Shown piece after piece: positions 23,481-32,641 of a stretch of 64,000 nt of DNA; the stretch's first letter is position 1; every line of letters begins with the position of its first letter. Source of the stretch: an uncultured Lachnospiraceae bacterium. GTDB taxonomy: Bacteria; Bacillota; Clostridia; Lachnospirales; Lachnospiraceae. The notes under the pieces were generated by a model, which saw only the letters and a list, made by a program, of their open reading frames with translations, was not told the DNA's origin and searched no databases. The stretch spans positions 1-64,000 of the forward strand of contig CAJUPI010000004.1 in assembly GCA_910588125.1 (NCBI GenBank). Direction: 5' to 3'. A program made the position numbers and the translations under genes.

Positions 23481-24683
23481 TTGATTAAGATAACTGATGT
23501 AAAAGCCTATATCACGTGTCCAGATGGCATGAATCTGGTAGTTGTGCGCGTGGATACGAATCACCCTGGGCTTTATGGATTTGGCTGTGCAACCTACACG
23601 CAGAGATGCAAGGCAGTGCAGACAGCTGTTGAAGAATACATAAAGCCGTTGATTTTGGGAAGAAATGCGGAGGAGATTCAGGAGTTGTGGAGTCTGATGT
23701 ATCACAACGGTTATTGGAGAAATGGCCCGGTTGTGAATAATGCAGTGGCAGGTGTCGATATGGCCCTTTGGGACATCAAGGGGAAGGTGGCAAATATGCC
23801 GGTCTATAGTCTGCTTGGGGGGAAATGCCGGGAAGGAATTGCCCTTTATAGTTATGCGAACGGCAGCAGCCGGGAAGAGATCCTTGAGGAGGCCGAAAAG
23901 CGTATGGATGAGGGCTTTCATTATATCCGGCTGCAGTATTTCCCTATGAAGGGATATTCCCAGATGCAGCGGGAAGGGAAGCCAAGGAATGCCAAGAATG
24001 GGTTTTATCAGGATTCTCGGGCTTATATGCAGGAAATCGTGGGACTGTTTGAAAATGCAAGGGATAGTTTGGGCTTTGGCCCGGAGCTGATTCATGATGT
24101 ACATGAACGAATACCAGCAGCCGATGCCGTCTGCCTGGCAAAGGAGATGGAGCCGCTGAAGCTTTTTTTCCTGGAGGATTTGTTTGCTCCGGAGCAATAT
24201 GAATATTATCAACATGTAAAACAGGTCTGCACTACTCCGTTAGCGCATGGGGAGCTTTGTACGAATCCGGTGGAGTGGCAAAGGCTGATTGCCGGACGTC
24301 TCATTGATTTTATTAGGATTCATTTCAGTATGATTGGAGGTTTGACACCATCGCTTAAGCTGGCTCATTTTAGCGAGATTTTTGGCATACGGACAGCCTG
24401 GCATGGCCCTACGGATATGAATCCGGTAGGCCATGTAGCGCAAATGCATGTGGGACTTGCCAGTACAAATTTTGGTATTCAGGAATGGTCCGGTTTTGGA
24501 GACGCGATGCATGATGTTTTTGAGGGGATCCCGGTGGTGGATAAGGGGTATGCATATGTCAATGACAAGCCAGGATTTGGTGTTGAATTTAATGCAGAGC
24601 AGGCAAAAAAGTATCCCCCAAAGGAGGAGATCGTAGAGTGGACTCAGTTCCGCCAAACGGATGGAAGCCTTTTTACCCCATGA
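23481..24683 (+). CDS. Enolase-superfamily sugar-acid dehydratase (RspA/mannonate dehydratase group)
   Basis: 400 aa, starting at TTG 23481 with AAGGAG 9 bases upstream (the nearby ATG at 23474 hits a stop after three codons). The N-terminal capping domain is followed by the barrel with GVDMALWDIKGKVANMPVY, HDVHERI (acid/base His and first metal-ligand region), FFLEDLFAPEQ, HGELCTNP and IRTAWHGPTDMNPVGH, then FGIQEWSGF. This matches the RspA/D-mannonate-D-gluconate dehydratase subgroup, which dehydrates aldonic acids to 2-keto-3-deoxy sugar acids. The exact substrate is not deducible. Adjacent TRAP genes point to uptake and first catabolic step of a sugar acid. Confidence 0.9.
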   Translation: MIKITDVKAYITCPDGMNLVVVRVDTNHPGLYGFGCATYTQRCKAVQTAVEEYIKPLILGRNAEEIQELWSLMYHNGYWRNGPVVNNAVAGVDMALWDIKGKVANMPVYSLLGGKCREGIALYSYANGSSREEILEEAEKRMDEGFHYIRLQYFPMKGYSQMQREGKPRNAKNGFYQDSRAYMQEIVGLFENARDSLGFGPELIHDVHERIPAADAVCLAKEMEPLKLFFLEDLFAPEQYEYYQHVKQVCTTPLAHGELCTNPVEWQRLIAGRLIDFIRIHFSMIGGLTPSLKLAHFSEIFGIRTAWHGPTDMNPVGHVAQMHVGLASTNFGIQEWSGFGDAMHDVFEGIPVVDKGYAYVNDKPGFGVEFNAEQAKKYPPKEEIVEWTQFRQTDGSLFTP

Positions 24684-24721
24684 TCAGCAGGGAAAGAACA
24701 TTAGAATAGAGAGGTATTACT

Positions 24722-25768
24722 ATGAAAAATAATGTACAAAAAATTATGGCAATGATTCTGATGGCTCTCTTTCTTGCGGGGTGCGGAAACGGGAGTAAAA
24801 CAGACAGTAATATATCAGATGTGGATAATACACAGAAGGAATCAACAGGGAAGGATGCCGATGGAGAGATTGTCCGGCTTCGGGTAGGTATCGGAGCTAC
24901 TGCCGATTCCGCTTTGGGACAGGGGGTAGAATATTTTGGGAAAGTTCTTGATGAAAAAAGCGGAGGAAAAATTCAGGTAGAATTGTGTGCGGGCAGTATT
25001 CTTGGCGGAGACCGGGAGACCATTGAAGGAGTGGGCCTTGGGACTTTTGAAATGTGTAATATTGCCACAGGCCCTATTTCTAATTTTTCAGAGAAATTTC
25101 TGGCATTGGATCTTCCTTATGTAATTACTGACAGAGATGCTGCTTATACGGCTCTTGACAGTGAAAAAGGCCGGGAAGTACTGGATAGCCTGGAAAATTC
25201 GGGAATTTATGCCCTGAGTTTTTGGGAGCTGGGATTCCGGGATCTTTATAATACGAAAAAGATTATTGAGCATCCGGAGGATTTGAAGGGATTAAAAATA
25301 CGTGTAATGGAAAATGACGTTTATATTTCTTTGTTTAATGGTTTGGGGGCTTATGCAACTCCTATGTCTATTGGTGAGGTGTTTACTTCCCTCCAGCAGG
25401 GAACGATTGACGGCCATGATAATCCGATTGGCCCCACTTTGACCGGAAAATATTACGAGGCGGATAAAAATTGTACCAAAACGCATCATGTATATAGTGC
25501 AACTGTCAGCATGATTAACCGGGACTTTTTTGACAGACTGCCGACGGAATATCAGCAATGGATCATAGAAGCAGATGAAGAGGCAAAGAACTATGAAAGA
25601 AAGCTGGTACAGGAAGAGGAGGAAGAGTCCTATAAGGCATGGGAACAGGCAGGCGGAACCGTAACGGATGTTGACATGGAAGAGTGGGCTGATGCATGTG
25701 CATTTATTTTGGAAGAATATAAAGATAAATTGGATATGGAGTTTGTCAATGCTCTTCGCGGCCAATGA
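24722..25768 (+). CDS. dctP: TRAP transporter substrate-binding lipoprotein (DctP family)
   Basis: 348 aa. A lipoprotein signal peptide ends in the lipobox LAGC (Cys at about residue 21), so it is anchored to the outer face of the membrane. The mature part has the DctP pattern: VELCAGSILGGDRETIEGVG, LPYVITDRDAAYTAL, LKGLKIRVMENDVYISLFNG (with the conserved Arg that binds the substrate carboxylate) and QQGTIDGHDNPIGPTL. Captures a carboxylated substrate for the downstream DctQM permease. The overlapping stop/start (ATGA) with the next frame and tight spacing show one operon. Confidence 0.94.
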   Translation: MKNNVQKIMAMILMALFLAGCGNGSKTDSNISDVDNTQKESTGKDADGEIVRLRVGIGATADSALGQGVEYFGKVLDEKSGGKIQVELCAGSILGGDRETIEGVGLGTFEMCNIATGPISNFSEKFLALDLPYVITDRDAAYTALDSEKGREVLDSLENSGIYALSFWELGFRDLYNTKKIIEHPEDLKGLKIRVMENDVYISLFNGLGAYATPMSIGEVFTSLQQGTIDGHDNPIGPTLTGKYYEADKNCTKTHHVYSATVSMINRDFFDRLPTEYQQWIIEADEEAKNYERKLVQEEEEESYKAWEQAGGTVTDVDMEEWADACAFILEEYKDKLDMEFVNALRGQ

Positions 25769-25782
25769 GAATGGAGGCGAAT

Positions 25783-26277
25783 ATGAAAGCCTTTAGTGAA
25801 TGGGTTTTTCGGGTGGAAAAGGGAGTAGGAGGCTTTCTGCTTCTTATGATGCTCAGCTTTGTGTTTTTTGCTACGATTGGAAGGTATACTGGCTGGTATA
25901 ATATGGCCTGGAGCGATGAGGCATCCAGATACTGTATGATTTGGTCCGTATTTATTCTGGCAGGATTGAGTGCATTTCAGGGACAGATGTTCAGCATTGA
26001 TATTGTGAGTGAAAAGCTATCCTTGAAGGGACAAAAAATTTTTGCTATTATTCGACTCATTTTTATGTTTGCCTTTTGTCTTTTTGCCATGATATATGGC
26101 TGGAACCTCATGATGCATCAGGTGAGAATCGGGCAGACCAGCCCTTCTTTAAAATTGCCGATGTGGTTTATGTACAGCTGTGTCCCTTTGGGGTGTGGAC
26201 TTCTTCTTGCCCATTATGTAGCACTTGTGTGGAAACAGATATCGGAAATTGACAAAAAGCTGAGAGGAGGGGGATAA
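25783..26277 (+). CDS. dctQ: TRAP transporter small permease (DctQ family)
   Basis: 164 aa from the ATG at 25783, because GGAGG at 25773-25777 is well placed; an ATG at 25765 overlaps the dctP stop and would add six residues. Four hydrophobic helices are visible (GGFLLLMMLSFVFFATIGR; YCMIWSVFILAGLSAF; IIRLIFMFAFCLFAMIYGW; WFMYSCVPLGCGLLLAHYVA). The signature around WSDEASRY matches the DctQ family. It pairs with the large permease DctM, whose start is 3 bases after its stop. Confidence 0.93.
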   Translation: MKAFSEWVFRVEKGVGGFLLLMMLSFVFFATIGRYTGWYNMAWSDEASRYCMIWSVFILAGLSAFQGQMFSIDIVSEKLSLKGQKIFAIIRLIFMFAFCLFAMIYGWNLMMHQVRIGQTSPSLKLPMWFMYSCVPLGCGLLLAHYVALVWKQISEIDKKLRGGG

Positions 26278-26280
26278 GTA

Positions 26281-27576
26281 ATGTTTTTGGGAATTGTGTT
26301 GATGGGGACTCTTATTTTCTTCTTGATTTTTGGGACACCGATAGCGGTTTCTGTAGGCCTGGCAACGATTCTTGCGATGCTGACTGCCGGTGATACCAAT
26401 GCGCTTTCGGCGATTACGCAAAAAATGTTTACTTCCATTGACAGTTTTCCTCTATTGGCGCTCCCGCTTTTTACTTTGTCGGGTGATCTGATGGAAATTA
26501 GCGGAATCTCAAAGCGGCTTGTTAAGTTTATGCGGATGTGTTTCCGCAAGCTTCCTTCGGCATCTGCTTGCATCACTACAATTTCGGCAGCATTTTTTGG
26601 TGCGATTTCCGGATCTGCACCTGCGACAGCCGCAGCCATTGGCGGAATTATGATTGAGCCAATGAAGGAGATAGGATATAAAGGGGAAGATGCAGCAGCG
26701 ATTAATGCTTCCAGTGCATCGCTGGGGATTGTGATTCCGCCGAGTATTCCTATGGTGGTTTTTGCAACAACGGCTTCGGTTTCTGTCGGATCTTTGTTTA
26801 TGGCAGGAGTGGTGCCCGGAATCCTTCTGGCAGGCAGTTTTTGTGTGATGCATATGCTGCGGTATGGCCAGGTTGAGATGAAATCAGAAGAGACCCTTTC
26901 TTTGAAAGAAGCAGTCCAGACATTTCTTGACGCAATTTTTGCATTGGGGATGCCAGTTATTATTTTAGGAGGGATTTATGGAGGATTTTTTACGCCCACG
27001 GAAGCGGCTGCTATCTCCTGCGTCTATTCGCTGCTGGTAGGAAGTTTCATATACAGGACCTTGTCGATAAAACAGATTTGGCGTAGTATGTGTGAAATCA
27101 GTATTCGCGTCAGCTCTATGTTGACAATCGTATGTGTTGCCACGGCAATGGCCTGGTATGTATCGAGCAGCGGATTGGCACAGATGGTTTCACAGGCAGT
27201 TTTGAATGGTTTGAATAACAGATTTGTGATTCTTACAGTAATTAACGGATTGCTTTTTTGCCTTGGATGTGTCATCGACCCGACTTCGATCATCCTTTTG
27301 ACTTGTCCTATTATTATTCCGATTACCAGGACACTGGGGATAAGTACGGTAGCCGTAGGTGCCTTTATGATTATGAATATCGCTGTCGGCATGGTGACGC
27401 CGCCTTTTGCAGGTACTCTTTATATTTCCAGCCAGATTGCCGGTGAAAAGTCGATTGGCCCCATGGTAAAAAAGCTGGTTCCCTACATTATATTGATGTT
27501 TGTTATTACTCTGATTGTTGCTTATATTCCGGAAATAAGCATTGCGCTTCCCAGGATTTTGAAAATGACAGTTTAA
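26281..27576 (+). CDS. dctM: TRAP transporter large permease (DctM family)
   Basis: 431 aa with about twelve membrane segments; drives substrate import with a sodium gradient in this family. Recognisable blocks: FLIFGTPIAVSVGLATILAM near the N-terminus, SFPLLALPLFTLSGDLMEIS, AAFFGAISGSAPATAAAIGG, SSASLGIVIPPSIPMVVFA, GGIYGGFFTPTEAAAISCVY and MNIAVGMVTPPFAGTLYISS. These form the two scaffolding hairpins and substrate site of the elevator transporter. Completes the operon with dctP and dctQ; a bidirectional terminator follows. Confidence 0.95.
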   Translation: MFLGIVLMGTLIFFLIFGTPIAVSVGLATILAMLTAGDTNALSAITQKMFTSIDSFPLLALPLFTLSGDLMEISGISKRLVKFMRMCFRKLPSASACITTISAAFFGAISGSAPATAAAIGGIMIEPMKEIGYKGEDAAAINASSASLGIVIPPSIPMVVFATTASVSVGSLFMAGVVPGILLAGSFCVMHMLRYGQVEMKSEETLSLKEAVQTFLDAIFALGMPVIILGGIYGGFFTPTEAAAISCVYSLLVGSFIYRTLSIKQIWRSMCEISIRVSSMLTIVCVATAMAWYVSSSGLAQMVSQAVLNGLNNRFVILTVINGLLFCLGCVIDPTSIILLTCPIIIPITRTLGISTVAVGAFMIMNIAVGMVTPPFAGTLYISSQIAGEKSIGPMVKKLVPYIILMFVITLIVAYIPEISIALPRILKMTV

Positions 27577-27613
27577 GCTGGATACAGAAGCCCATATCTT
27601 CTGTTTTTCAGAA

Positions 27614-27652
27614 AGGCCAGAGAAAATGGTTGCGATTTCTCTGGCCTGTTTT
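27614..27652. terminator. Bidirectional terminator between the TRAP operon and GH36 gene
   Basis: AGGCCAGAGAAA (27614-27625) pairs perfectly with TTTCTCTGGCCT (27636-27647). T-runs lie on both sides (GTTTTTG on the plus strand; TTTCTGAAAAAC on the minus strand), so it can end both converging genes. Confidence 0.88.
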
Positions 27653-27660
27653 TGTGCCGC

Positions 27661-29859
27661 TTAAATCTCCTGAAATTCGAATCGTATTGCCTGATAATCA
27701 ATTTCCGGTACTGGCAGCGGAATCCCGGCATACATCAAGACAGCTCCCGTATACGTCTGTCCGCTGAGCTTTTCTTCATATAGTGCCTCCGGCTTCAGAC
27801 CTCTGAGCCGGATCAGCGCGATCGGCGGATTGGCGTACTTGCGCAGAATCACTCCCAATACCAGCGCCTGCTTCTTGTCCTTGGAGATGAATGACCAGAC
27901 GACAGCATTATTTTCATCTCCCGGGGCGGTGATGCGATAGTAATCCCCGGCCTGAATCAAGGGCTCGATTTTCTTAAAGTCCGCAATCTGAGCCGCGGCC
28001 AAAGCCTTTTCCTCATCTGTCATGTGTTCCAGATCCAGCTCATACCCAAAAGTACCAGACATAGCGACAGCAGCCCGGGTATCCATGGGGGTAGTGCGTC
28101 CGGTTTGATGGTTTGGACAAACACTGATATGAGCGCCCATGGTACTGACAGGATAGATGAAAGAGGTTCCGTACTGGATCTCCAGCCGATCAATGGCATC
28201 GGTATTGTCGCTGCACCAGATCTGGGGAGAGTAATAAAGCATACCGGCATCAAACCGGCCGCCGCCCCCGGCGCAGGTCTCTAAAAGCAAATCCGGATAC
28301 CGGCTTACCAGTTGCTCCATCATATCATAGACTCCCAGCATATGCCGGTGAAGGACCTCTCCCTGGCGGTCATCGGGAAGGCTTAAGGAATAGACGTTAC
28401 TTACTGCGCGATTCACATCCCATTTGACATATTCTACATGGCAGGCATCCAGGACTTGAAAAATCTGTCCCATAACGTAATCTCGAACTTCTTTCCGGGA
28501 TACATCCAGATTCAGCTGCCCACGGCTGGTCATGGGATTGCGGCCCGGAACCCTAAGGCACCAGTCCGGATGAGCCCGATATAGATCACTGTCTTCGGAA
28601 ATCATCTCCGGTTCAATCCAGATTCCGAATTTCATGCCAAGTGCATGTATCTTCTTCACCAGGGCAGGCAGGCCTCCGTGAATCTTTTTTTCGTTCACAT
28701 ACCAGTCGCCCAGCCCAGAAACATCGTTATCCCGCTTACCAAACCATCCGTCATCCAGCACAAACATTTCAATTCCGATATCCCTGGCAGCTTTTGCAAT
28801 ACCATAGAGCTTTTTCTCATCAAATTGAAAGTAGGTTGCCTCCCAGTTGTTAACTAACACCGGACGGTGGCGGTTTACGTGCGGGCTGCGGATCAGATGT
28901 CTGCGGAAGGCATCATGAAAATGATGGGAAATCTGTTCTAAACCATTACCAGACCAGGTCATCACAGCCTCCGGAGTGGTAAAGCTTTCATTGGGGTTCA
29001 GGCGGAAGGAAAAATTACTGTGATGGATTCCCATGATCAGGCGAGTTTGCTCGGCCTGGTCCAGTTCCACCTGGCACTGGAAATTGCCGCTATAGACAAA
29101 GACAGCCCCATAGCAATTGCCATAATCCTCAGTGGCAGTGCGATCACAGAGAATAACCGCCGGATTGTGGTGATGGCTGGACATGCCACGTTTGCTCTCG
29201 ATGGTCTGGATACCATGGCATATGGGACGGCGCTCCGTCTGCCGTTCCATATTGTGCCGTCCATAAAAATGAATCAGATCCATGGTGCGCTTGGGAAAGT
29301 CCAATTCTAAAGACATGGCTTTTTTGAGGGCAATACGGGAAGTGCCGGTGTTGGTGATTTCGGCGGCCCGGGTGATGACATCGCATGCGGGAAATACGCC
29401 ATAGAGCAATTTTACCTCCACACCGCCAGGGGCATCAGCCAAAACAATCTCCAAAGTTGCGGCATCGGATTCGTCGTTGGCAAAGAGCGCGGGCAGGCCG
29501 GGAAGCGAATATTTGCCAGGAAGAATCCGGTGAGAGCGATATTTGAGCTGCAAGCAATTGCTGCCATCGGTATGGCGGATTTCTATGCCCTGGATACGGT
29601 AATCACCATTGCCTTCGGCGGTATATTCCTGGGGGAGCACGTCAAGGGAAAAGCGGCGGTCATCCTCTGCTTCGTAAGGGTTGCCGGAAAAGCCGCGATC
29701 CAAATTTACAATCCGGTGGATGATTTCGGCATTGCCCAGGTTGGCGCCATAATATAAATGAACCAGGGTATCGTAGCGCTCGATCTGCATTTGATACATA
29801 GTAGAGCGGGTGCAGAGGGTAAATACTTTTGTCTTTGGATTAAATTTGATTGGTTCCAT
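27661..29859 (-). CDS. Alpha-galactosidase, GH36 family (first copy)
   Basis: 732 aa from the ATG at 29859 (TGGAGG at 8 bases; longer starts lie over this site). Hydrolyses terminal alpha-1,6-galactosyl residues as in melibiose and raffinose. The N-terminal beta domain is followed by a TIM barrel with NWEATYFQFDEKKL and VLDDGWFGKRDND, the nucleophile motif KWDVNR at about residue 478 and the acid/base motif CSDNTDA at about 549; TCAGGGGRFD lies between. A C-terminal beta domain ends the protein. No signal peptide, so intracellular. Sits at the end of a minus-strand cluster with a YesL protein and a CUT1 importer. Confidence 0.95.
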   Translation of the reverse strand: MEPIKFNPKTKVFTLCTRSTMYQMQIERYDTLVHLYYGANLGNAEIIHRIVNLDRGFSGNPYEAEDDRRFSLDVLPQEYTAEGNGDYRIQGIEIRHTDGSNCLQLKYRSHRILPGKYSLPGLPALFANDESDAATLEIVLADAPGGVEVKLLYGVFPACDVITRAAEITNTGTSRIALKKAMSLELDFPKRTMDLIHFYGRHNMERQTERRPICHGIQTIESKRGMSSHHHNPAVILCDRTATEDYGNCYGAVFVYSGNFQCQVELDQAEQTRLIMGIHHSNFSFRLNPNESFTTPEAVMTWSGNGLEQISHHFHDAFRRHLIRSPHVNRHRPVLVNNWEATYFQFDEKKLYGIAKAARDIGIEMFVLDDGWFGKRDNDVSGLGDWYVNEKKIHGGLPALVKKIHALGMKFGIWIEPEMISEDSDLYRAHPDWCLRVPGRNPMTSRGQLNLDVSRKEVRDYVMGQIFQVLDACHVEYVKWDVNRAVSNVYSLSLPDDRQGEVLHRHMLGVYDMMEQLVSRYPDLLLETCAGGGGRFDAGMLYYSPQIWCSDNTDAIDRLEIQYGTSFIYPVSTMGAHISVCPNHQTGRTTPMDTRAAVAMSGTFGYELDLEHMTDEEKALAAAQIADFKKIEPLIQAGDYYRITAPGDENNAVVWSFISKDKKQALVLGVILRKYANPPIALIRLRGLKPEALYEEKLSGQTYTGAVLMYAGIPLPVPEIDYQAIRFEFQEI

Positions 29860-30008
29860 AGTAGTGTCCTCCATATATGAAGTGTTGTAAGTTCTGCCTG
29901 ACAGGGAAAGCATTCCCAATTTTCAGTATAAAGCGGAGTATCGAAAAAACAGGGAAGGGAACGGGCTGGATTTGGCTATACTTTGCAGTAGAGCAAGCCC
30001 TCACCTGC

Positions 30009-30632
30009 TCACTCTTTAAAGAATGGCCGGAAAAGCCGCCACAAAAACCAGGAATCAACATAGGCGGTCAGTGAGAAGCCGCACAGCAGCCATACAAACA
30101 GATAAACCGGAAACAGCTCGGCATCGACAAGCGTAAAATACATCGGCAGGCAAGTGATGGCGGCGATGGCCACGGCGTAACCAGGCTGCCGGAAGATGAA
30201 GTACAGGGTGTGGCCGAGCAGCTTTAACAGCTTATTTTCAAAGGAAGCCACTGTGGGGAAGATATAAAGTGAAATCAAGAGCAGGAATAATCCGGCGGCG
30301 GCCAGCACATAGGTGAAAATCTGTTTCATACCCTGAGGCATGGTGCCGATGGCAATCCGCTCCAGCCAGAGGAGCGCCCCAGCCACAAGAAGCAGAATCC
30401 AGATGGCTGTGGACTGGAGAAAATTGCTCCGGAAGCTTTTCCAGAAAAATTTCCAGGTGCTGATATCCTTGTCCTTGTGAAGCTTTAAAGTACAGTAAAA
30501 GAGCGCTGTGGTAGAGGCGCCGATGGTGATGACAGGGATGCAGGATATCATCCACAAAAGGTTGAGTGCGATCAGCTTTCCCATAAACAGGAAGAACTGA
30601 TTCAGGAAATTGTCTTCATTGAAAAAGTTCAT
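30009..30632 (-). CDS. YesL/DUF624-family membrane protein
   Basis: 207 aa from the ATG at 30632 (GAGGAGCT just upstream); a longer frame adds 26 residues without a site. Begins MNFFNEDNFLNQFFLFMGKL, typical of DUF624, and has five or so membrane helices (LIALNLLWMISCIPVITIG; AIWILLLVAGALLW; YVLAAAGLFLLLISLYIF; LFPVYLFVWLLCGF). YesL-type proteins are found next to carbohydrate ABC importers and may have an accessory role; the mechanism is unknown. Here it lies between the permease genes and GH36, read in the same direction. Confidence 0.88.
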   Translation of the reverse strand: MNFFNEDNFLNQFFLFMGKLIALNLLWMISCIPVITIGASTTALFYCTLKLHKDKDISTWKFFWKSFRSNFLQSTAIWILLLVAGALLWLERIAIGTMPQGMKQIFTYVLAAAGLFLLLISLYIFPTVASFENKLLKLLGHTLYFIFRQPGYAVAIAAITCLPMYFTLVDAELFPVYLFVWLLCGFSLTAYVDSWFLWRLFRPFFKE

Positions 30633-30647
30633 AGCTCCTCCTCTTAT

Positions 30648-30697
30648 AAAAAAAGTCCGCCGGACCGCAAGGAACTCCCTGGGCTTCGGCGGGCTTT
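30648..30697 (-). terminator. Terminator between the sugar permease and yesL genes (minus strand)
   Basis: Read on the minus strand, AAAGCCCGCCGAA pairs with TCCGGCGGACTTT, followed by a run of seven T (30648-30654 on the plus strand are A). It would stop or attenuate transcription leaving the ABC operon before yesL. Confidence 0.75.
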
Positions 30698-30762
30698 CTT
30701 TCGTTTGCAAAGCCTGTGCTTTGTGTAATTGATTATTTGAAAAATAAGTTAGCGATAACGGA

Positions 30763-31587
30763 TTATAACTTACCGCCGGAAGTTGCGATACCTTCTACGA
30801 ACTGTTTCTGGAATATCAGGTACAGCACGATCATCGGGACACAAGCCAGCAACGAGGCAGCCATCAGCTGCGGATAGTTATTGGTGTACTGGCCCTGCAT
30901 TTTAGCCAGGGCAGCAGACAGCGGCATTACGTCACGATTACAGATCAACGGCCACATCAGGTCTTTGTAGGCGAAAACAGCGGTGAAGATGCCGAGCGCT
31001 ACCATGGAAGACTGGGTCAGGGGAGCCATAATCCACAGGAAGGTCTGGCCGATGTTACAGCCATCCAGACGGGCGGCTTCTTCCAGATCCCTCGGAAGTC
31101 CCATGTAAGCCTGACGAAGCAGGAAGGTACCAAAGGCAGTGACCAGACCCGGGAATACCAGGGCAAAGATAGTGTTTAACTGTCCCATCTTGCTGACCAT
31201 CAGGTACTGGGGAATGATGTAAATCTGTCCCGGAACCATCATCTGGAACAGAATCAGGGAAAACATGAAGTTCTTGCCTCTGAACTCAAGCCTTGCGAAG
31301 GCATAGCCTGCCAGGGTAGCGGTCAGAACCGCTGCAATAACACGGCCGGCAATCAGCAACAGAGTGTTCCAGTACAGGATCGGGAAATCCATATTATTGA
31401 TAACAGTAGTAAAGTTCTCCGTCCGCCATACGCTTGGGAAGATGACGAAGGGATTGACAGATGTAGCTTCTGTCATTGACTTAAACGCTGTCAGTGCCAT
31501 CCATAAAAACGGAACCAGCATAGTGATGGATACCACAATCAGGATAAGATGAATGACGATTGACATGATTTTTGCTCTTTGTTCCAT
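30763..31587 (-). CDS. Carbohydrate ABC transporter permease (CUT1, MalG type)
   Basis: 274 aa, six membrane helices. Begins EQRAKIMSIVIHLILIVVSI and contains MVPFLWMALTAFKSMTEA and the EAA motif that contacts the ATPase (DLEEAARLDGCNIGQTFLWI). The ending (FQKQFVEGIATSGGKL) is characteristic of CUT1 inner-membrane components with a conserved GA/SGK tail. Forms the transport channel with the permease encoded just upstream. No ATPase gene lies in this cluster, so a shared MsmX/UgpC-type ATPase elsewhere probably energises it. Confidence 0.94.
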   Translation of the reverse strand: MEQRAKIMSIVIHLILIVVSITMLVPFLWMALTAFKSMTEATSVNPFVIFPSVWRTENFTTVINNMDFPILYWNTLLLIAGRVIAAVLTATLAGYAFARLEFRGKNFMFSLILFQMMVPGQIYIIPQYLMVSKMGQLNTIFALVFPGLVTAFGTFLLRQAYMGLPRDLEEAARLDGCNIGQTFLWIMAPLTQSSMVALGIFTAVFAYKDLMWPLICNRDVMPLSAALAKMQGQYTNNYPQLMAASLLACVPMIVLYLIFQKQFVEGIATSGGKL

Positions 31588-31608
31588 AACAATTTCCTCC
31601 TCCTAATC

Positions 31609-32502
31609 CTAGTTATAGTAAACCCACTTTTTCTGTGCAATCATCTGGAATACAGTGATAACCATGATGATAGCAATCAACAATACAACGATTGTGGATC
31701 CGTAACCTTTGTTGTTCTCCACGAAGGAGTTCTGGTAGAACAAATACACGATGGACTGGGTTTTGTAAAGGGCAGGATTATTCCGGTCCATAACCATGAA
31801 GATCAGGTCGAATACCTGCAGTCCGCCAATGATTCTGGTGATGCTGACAAAGAAAATGGTCGGAGAAAGCAGCGGAATGGTGATGTTGAAGAACTGCTCG
31901 ATCCCATTCGCTCCGTCGATGTCGGCAGCTTCGTAGTAATCCCGCGGGATTTCCTGAAGGCCGGCCAGAAACAATACCATGTTGTAACCGATGATAGACC
32001 AGATACCGATGACAGCAATGCTGAATACCGCAAATCTCGGATCGGAAATCCACTGGACACTGCTGTGGAAAACATGGTTCAGCAGGCCGAATTCGGTGTT
32101 GAACAGCCATCTCCATACCATAGCCACCGCAGCAGGAGCCGCTACCATGGGCAGGAAGAAGATGGTGCGGTAGATAGAAACGCCTTTCATCTTCCGGTTC
32201 ATTAAAACAGCCAGAACCAGAGAGATGGCGATAGAGAACGGAACCTCCACAATGGCGTATTTGAAGGTATTTAGCACGGACTGCCATACCTCGGTATCGC
32301 CGAACAGACGGATGTAGTTCTCTGCCCCAATGAAAATATTGCCTCTGCCGAAGTCACCGGTCTTGAAAAAGCTTTGCCAGATAGTTTGGAAAATCGGGAT
32401 AATGTTGAGGATGATCAGTCCGATCATGGTGGGAAGGATGAAGAGCCATCCCCATATGAATTCATTGCGCTCCCGGCTGGTTCCTTTTTTAATAGTGCTC
32501 AC
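31609..32502 (-). CDS. Carbohydrate ABC transporter permease (CUT1, MalF type)
   Basis: 297 aa with six membrane helices (FIWGWLFILPTMIGLIILNI; FSIAISLVLAVLMN; TIFFLPMVAAPAAVAMVWR; FSIAVIGIWSIIGYNMVLF; FFVSITRIIGGLQVFDLIF; TIVVLLIAIIMVITVFQMIA). The EAA loop is DYYEAADIDGANGIEQFFNI. It pairs with the MalG-type subunit downstream and the binding protein upstream. A potential stem in the gap before it may lower its expression relative to the binding protein. Confidence 0.94.
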   Translation of the reverse strand: MSTIKKGTSRERNEFIWGWLFILPTMIGLIILNIIPIFQTIWQSFFKTGDFGRGNIFIGAENYIRLFGDTEVWQSVLNTFKYAIVEVPFSIAISLVLAVLMNRKMKGVSIYRTIFFLPMVAAPAAVAMVWRWLFNTEFGLLNHVFHSSVQWISDPRFAVFSIAVIGIWSIIGYNMVLFLAGLQEIPRDYYEAADIDGANGIEQFFNITIPLLSPTIFFVSITRIIGGLQVFDLIFMVMDRNNPALYKTQSIVYLFYQNSFVENNKGYGSTIVVLLIAIIMVITVFQMIAQKKWVYYN

Positions 32503-32525
32503 AAGTTCACCCCTTCTCTAGATTA

Positions 32526-32630
32526 GGCGTTGTCCGCCTGGCCGTGGGGATTGCAGGGAGATGTATGGTTCTGCAAGTTTGCAAAGCCGCTCTTCTCCCA
32601 ATCCCAAAGGGCACGGCCAAACGGAAGCAA
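32526..32630 (-). promoter_or_regulatory. Intercistronic hairpin between sugar-binding protein and permease genes
   Basis: The plus-strand bases 32526-32553 (GCGTTGTCCGCCTGGCCGTG, then GGGGATTG) are largely complementary to 32586-32630 (CAATCCC, then CACGGCCAAACGGAAGCAAC). The imperfect stem lies after the binding-protein stop. Such stems often set a higher level of binding protein than of permease; this is inference. Confidence 0.55.
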
Positions 32631-32641
32631 CTGACTTTCTT